The translations under genes and the position numbers were made by a program. Positions 20,435 to 22,519 of a DNA stretch of 22,519 nucleotides are shown here, piece by piece. This DNA comes from Cristatella mucedo (taxonomy: Eukaryota > Bryozoa > Phylactolaemata > Cristatellidae). Under the pieces are notes generated by a model. The model ran no database searches and was not told where the DNA came from. It saw nothing but the letters and a program-made list of their open reading frames with translations. Location: NCBI GenBank assembly GCA_009760855.2, contig WPIO01000581.1, forward strand, positions 1-22,519, read 5' to 3'. Numbering within the stretch: the stretch's first letter is position 1; each line of letters starts with the position of its first letter.

Positions 20435-21551
20435 CGACATGCAGATTTGAAGTTTCTACATATTCCGCGATCTGCTGCGAACTCGTGCGAAACGTGTTGT
20501 TTACGTGCGAAATGCTTTAAACAAGGTGCAGCACTCTGCTGCGAGCAAGCACACGCTCCGAAATGCAGATTTGAAGTTTCTACATATTCCGCGATCTGCT
20601 GCGAAATCGTGCGAAACGTGTTATTTACGTGCGAAATGCTTTAAACAAGGTGCAGCACTCTGCTGCCAGCCAGGGCACGCTCCGACACGCAGATTTGATG
20701 TTTGTACATATTCCGCGATCTGCTGCGAACTCGTGCAAAACGTGTTATTTACGTGCGAAATGCTTTAAAGAAGGTGCAGCACTCTGCTGGGAGCAAGCGC
20801 ACGCTCCGACATGCAGATTTGAAGTGTCTACATATTCCGCGATCTGCCGCGAACTCGTGCGAAACGTGTTTATTACGTGCGAAATGCTTTAAACAAGGTG
20901 CAGCACTCTGCTGCCAGCAAGTGCACGCTCCGACAAGCAGATTTGAAGTTTCTACATATTCCGCGATCTGCTGCGAACTGGTGCGAAACGTGTTATTTAC
21001 GTGCGAAATGCTTTAAACAAGGTGCAGCTCTCTGCTGCCAGCCAGGGCACGCTCCGACACGCATATTTGATGTTTTTACATATTCTGCGATCTGCTGCGA
21101 ACTCGTGCGAAACGTGTTATTTACGTGCGAAATGCTTTAAACAAGGTGCAGCACTCTGCTGCCAGCCAGCGCACGCTCCGAAATGTAGATTTGAAGTTTC
21201 TACATATTCCGCGATCTCCTGCGAACTTGTGCAAAACGTGTTTATTACGTGCGAAATGCTTTAAACAAGTTGCAGCACTCTGCTACCAGCAAGCGCACGC
21301 TCCGACATGCAGATTTAAAGTTTCTACATATTCCGCGATCTGCCGCGAACTGGTGCGAAACGTGTTTTTACGTGCGAAATGCTTTAAACAAGGTGCAGCA
21401 CTCTGCTGCCAGCAAGCGTACGCTCTGAAATGTAGATTTGAAGTTTCTACATATTCCGCGATCTGCTGCGAACTCGTGCAAAAAACGTGTTATTTACGTG
21501 CGAAATGCTTTAAACAAGGTGCAGCACTCTGCTGCCAGCAAGCGCACGCTC
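20435..21551. repeat. Best-preserved higher-order block: A-C-D-H-I-E-F-G'-L
   Basis: Nine units in order: 20435 (ending GTTGTTT), C 20559, D 20683, H 20807, I 20931, E 21055, F 21179, G' 21303, L 21427. All are 124 bp except the last, which has one or two extra A bases. D and H are identical to those at 1945-2192. I differs by two bases (it has the consensus GAAATGCTTTAAAC) and E by one. G' keeps GATTTAAAG but has a consensus ACATGCAG start and TGCCGCG. This is the fullest statement of the haplotype order. Confidence 0.85.
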
Positions 21552-22519
21552 CGACATGCAGATTTGAAGTTTCTACATATTCCGCGATCTGCTGCGAACT
21601 CGTGCAAAACGTGTTATTTACGTGCGAAATGCTTTAAACAAGGTGCAGCACTCTGCTGCCAGCAAGCGCACGCTCCGACATGCAGATTTGAAGTTTCTAC
21701 ATATTCCGCGATCTGCTGCGAACTCGTGCGAAACGTGTTATTTACGTGCGAAATGCTTTAAACAAGGTGCAGCACTCTGCTGCCAGCCAGCGCACGCTCC
21801 GACATGCAGATTTGAAGTTTCTACATATTCCGCGATCTGCTGCGAACTCGTGCGAAACGTGTTATTTACGTGCGAAATGCTTTAAACAAGGTGCAGCACT
21901 CTGCTGCCAGCAGGCGCACGCTCCGACATGCAGATTTGAAGTTTCTACATTTTCCGCGATCTGGTGCGAACTCGTGCGAAACGTGTGTTTTATTTACGTG
22001 CGAAATGCTTTAAACAAGGTGCAGCACTCTGCTGCCAGCCAGCGGACGCTCCGACATGCAGATTTGAAGTTTCTACATATTCCGCGATCTGCTGCGAACT
22101 CGTGCGAAACGTGTTATTTACGTGCGAAATGCTTTAAACAAGGTGCAGCACTCTGCTGCCAGCAAGCGCACGCTCCGACATGCAGATTTGAAGTTTCTAC
22201 ATATTCCGCGATCTGCTGCGAACTCGTGCGAACGTGTTATTTAAGTGCGAAATGCTTTAAACAAGGTGCAGCACTCTGCTGGGAGCAAGCGCACGCTCCG
22301 ACATGCAGATTTGAAGTTTCTACATATTCCGCGATCTGCTGCGAACTTGTGCAAAACGTGTTATTTACGTGCGAAATGCTTTAAACAAGGTGCAGCACTC
22401 TGCTGCCAGCCAGCGCACGCTCCGACATGCAGATTTGAAGTTTTTACATATTCCGCGATCTGCTGCGAACTCGTGCGAAACGTGTTATTTACGTGCGAAA
22501 TGCTTTAAACAAGGTGCAG
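21552..22519. repeat. Near-consensus monomer run to the window end
   Basis: Eight units, the last cut by the window end after 97 bases. Most match consensus at all but a few positions. Exceptions are TACATTTTCCGCG with GATCTGGTGCG and GTGTGTTTTATTTACG in the unit at 21924, CAGCGGACGC near 22040, and GCGAACGTGTTATTTAAGTG near 22228. Homogeneity suggests recent spread of one unit; the array clearly continues past the edge. Confidence 0.8.

Larger units (their letters stand above)
1..22519. repeat. 124-bp tandem satellite array (whole window)
   Basis: Seen: the same unit recurs head to tail about every 124 bases in one orientation, without interruption by other sequence, giving about 180 copies. 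Landmarks present in almost every copy are CCGCGATCTG, GTGCGAAATGC, TTTAAA and GTGCAGCACTCTGCTG. The consensus has 30 A, 33 C, 29 G and 32 T. Neither array edge is inside the window, so total size and flanks are unknown. Known: megabase-scale arrays of 100-400 bp units typify eukaryotic centromeric or pericentromeric heterochromatin. Inferred: this is such a satellite. I do not recognise the family and see no link to a transposon, rDNA spacer or telomere repeat. Because 124 is not a multiple of three, any reading frame cycles through all three frames of the unit, which creates recurrent 80-250 codon pseudo-ORFs with no coding meaning. Confidence 0.98.

Noticed and set aside
1-22519. Dozens of overlapping plus-strand reading frames of about 87 to 250 codons with similar cysteine-rich translations, plus some minus-strand ones
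   Set aside because: Most start at the GTG of GTGCGAAATG and end at the TAA of GCTTTAA two units later (264 bp), repeating every 124 bp. The unit is 3n+1 long, so each frame simply reads the three frames of the same DNA in turn. They overlap each other heavily, break at every indel, and show no codon-position bias or upstream signals. They are shadows of the repeat, not genes.
1-22519. CRISPR array
   Set aside because: There are direct repeats, but no unique spacers between them; units are contiguous, 124 bp long and all related to each other, and no cas gene is present.
1-22519. rRNA spacer, tRNA or 5S gene cluster
   Set aside because: No recognisable rRNA segment, tRNA B box with matching A box, or 5S internal promoter is present. 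The 124-bp size is close to that of 5S RNA, but the sequence does not resemble it and has no T-run terminator.
1-22519. Transposon or MITE origin
   Set aside because: There are no terminal inverted repeats, target-site duplications, poly-A tails or transposase fragments. The only dyads are the 6-bp one in each unit and the local CAG/CTG palindrome.

Overview
This window is one uninterrupted block of satellite DNA. A unit of 124 bp is repeated head to tail, all in one orientation, from the first base to the last. That makes about 180 copies, and the array runs off both ends. I see no gene, RNA gene, transposon, CRISPR array or single-copy sequence longer than a few tens of bases. Protein-like reading frames occur throughout, but they are by-products of the tandem repeat (see rejected items). 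A satellite array this long points to a eukaryotic nuclear genome, probably centromeric, pericentromeric or other heterochromatin. I do not recognise the family and cannot name the organism. The unit is 50% GC with about 11 CpG sites against roughly 8 expected, so it lacks CpG depletion; this fits a lineage with little CpG methylation (for example many invertebrates) but does not prove it.

In the numbering used here, unit position 1 is the C of CGACATGCAG, as at window base 1. Landmarks are: AT-rich stretch at 11-30; GC-rich stretch at 31-60; GTGCGAAA at 51-58 and again at 71-78; a DraI-type TTTAAA at 82-87; and a 6-bp inverted repeat (GCAGCA / TGCTGC, CTC loop) at 94-108. Most variation lies at 1-22, 41-66 and 107-118.

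The copies are not a uniform mixture. Several diagnostic haplotypes, which I call C, D, E, F, G, H, I, J and L, recur in a preferred order: J-C-D-H-I-E-F-(G or J), sometimes F-G-D-E or F-G-L. Blocks in this order lie at 1077-1572, 1697-2688, 3710-4079, 6586-7089, 7466-8215, 10610-12258, 12948-13567, 14204-14455, 16098-16716, 16841-17336, 18205-18576 and 20435-21551. Distant copies of the D-H-I-E block are about 99% identical, while neighbouring units inside it are only about 90% identical. That is the signature of a (degraded) higher-order repeat. Between these blocks lie runs of near-consensus units.

Some zones (4328-5718, 8591-9225, 13816-15101) are packed with 1-18 bp indels, whereas others (1077-3060, 15974-17708) have almost every unit exactly 124 bp. 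Single events worth noting are an N with 47 bases missing (998), a 56-bp deletion (12338/12339), a perfect 20-bp tandem duplication (10791-10830), an imperfect 25-bp duplication (3098-3144), and CAG/CTG expansions at the hairpin (around 5560-5582, 8306-8332, 9946-9961 and 14559-14590).
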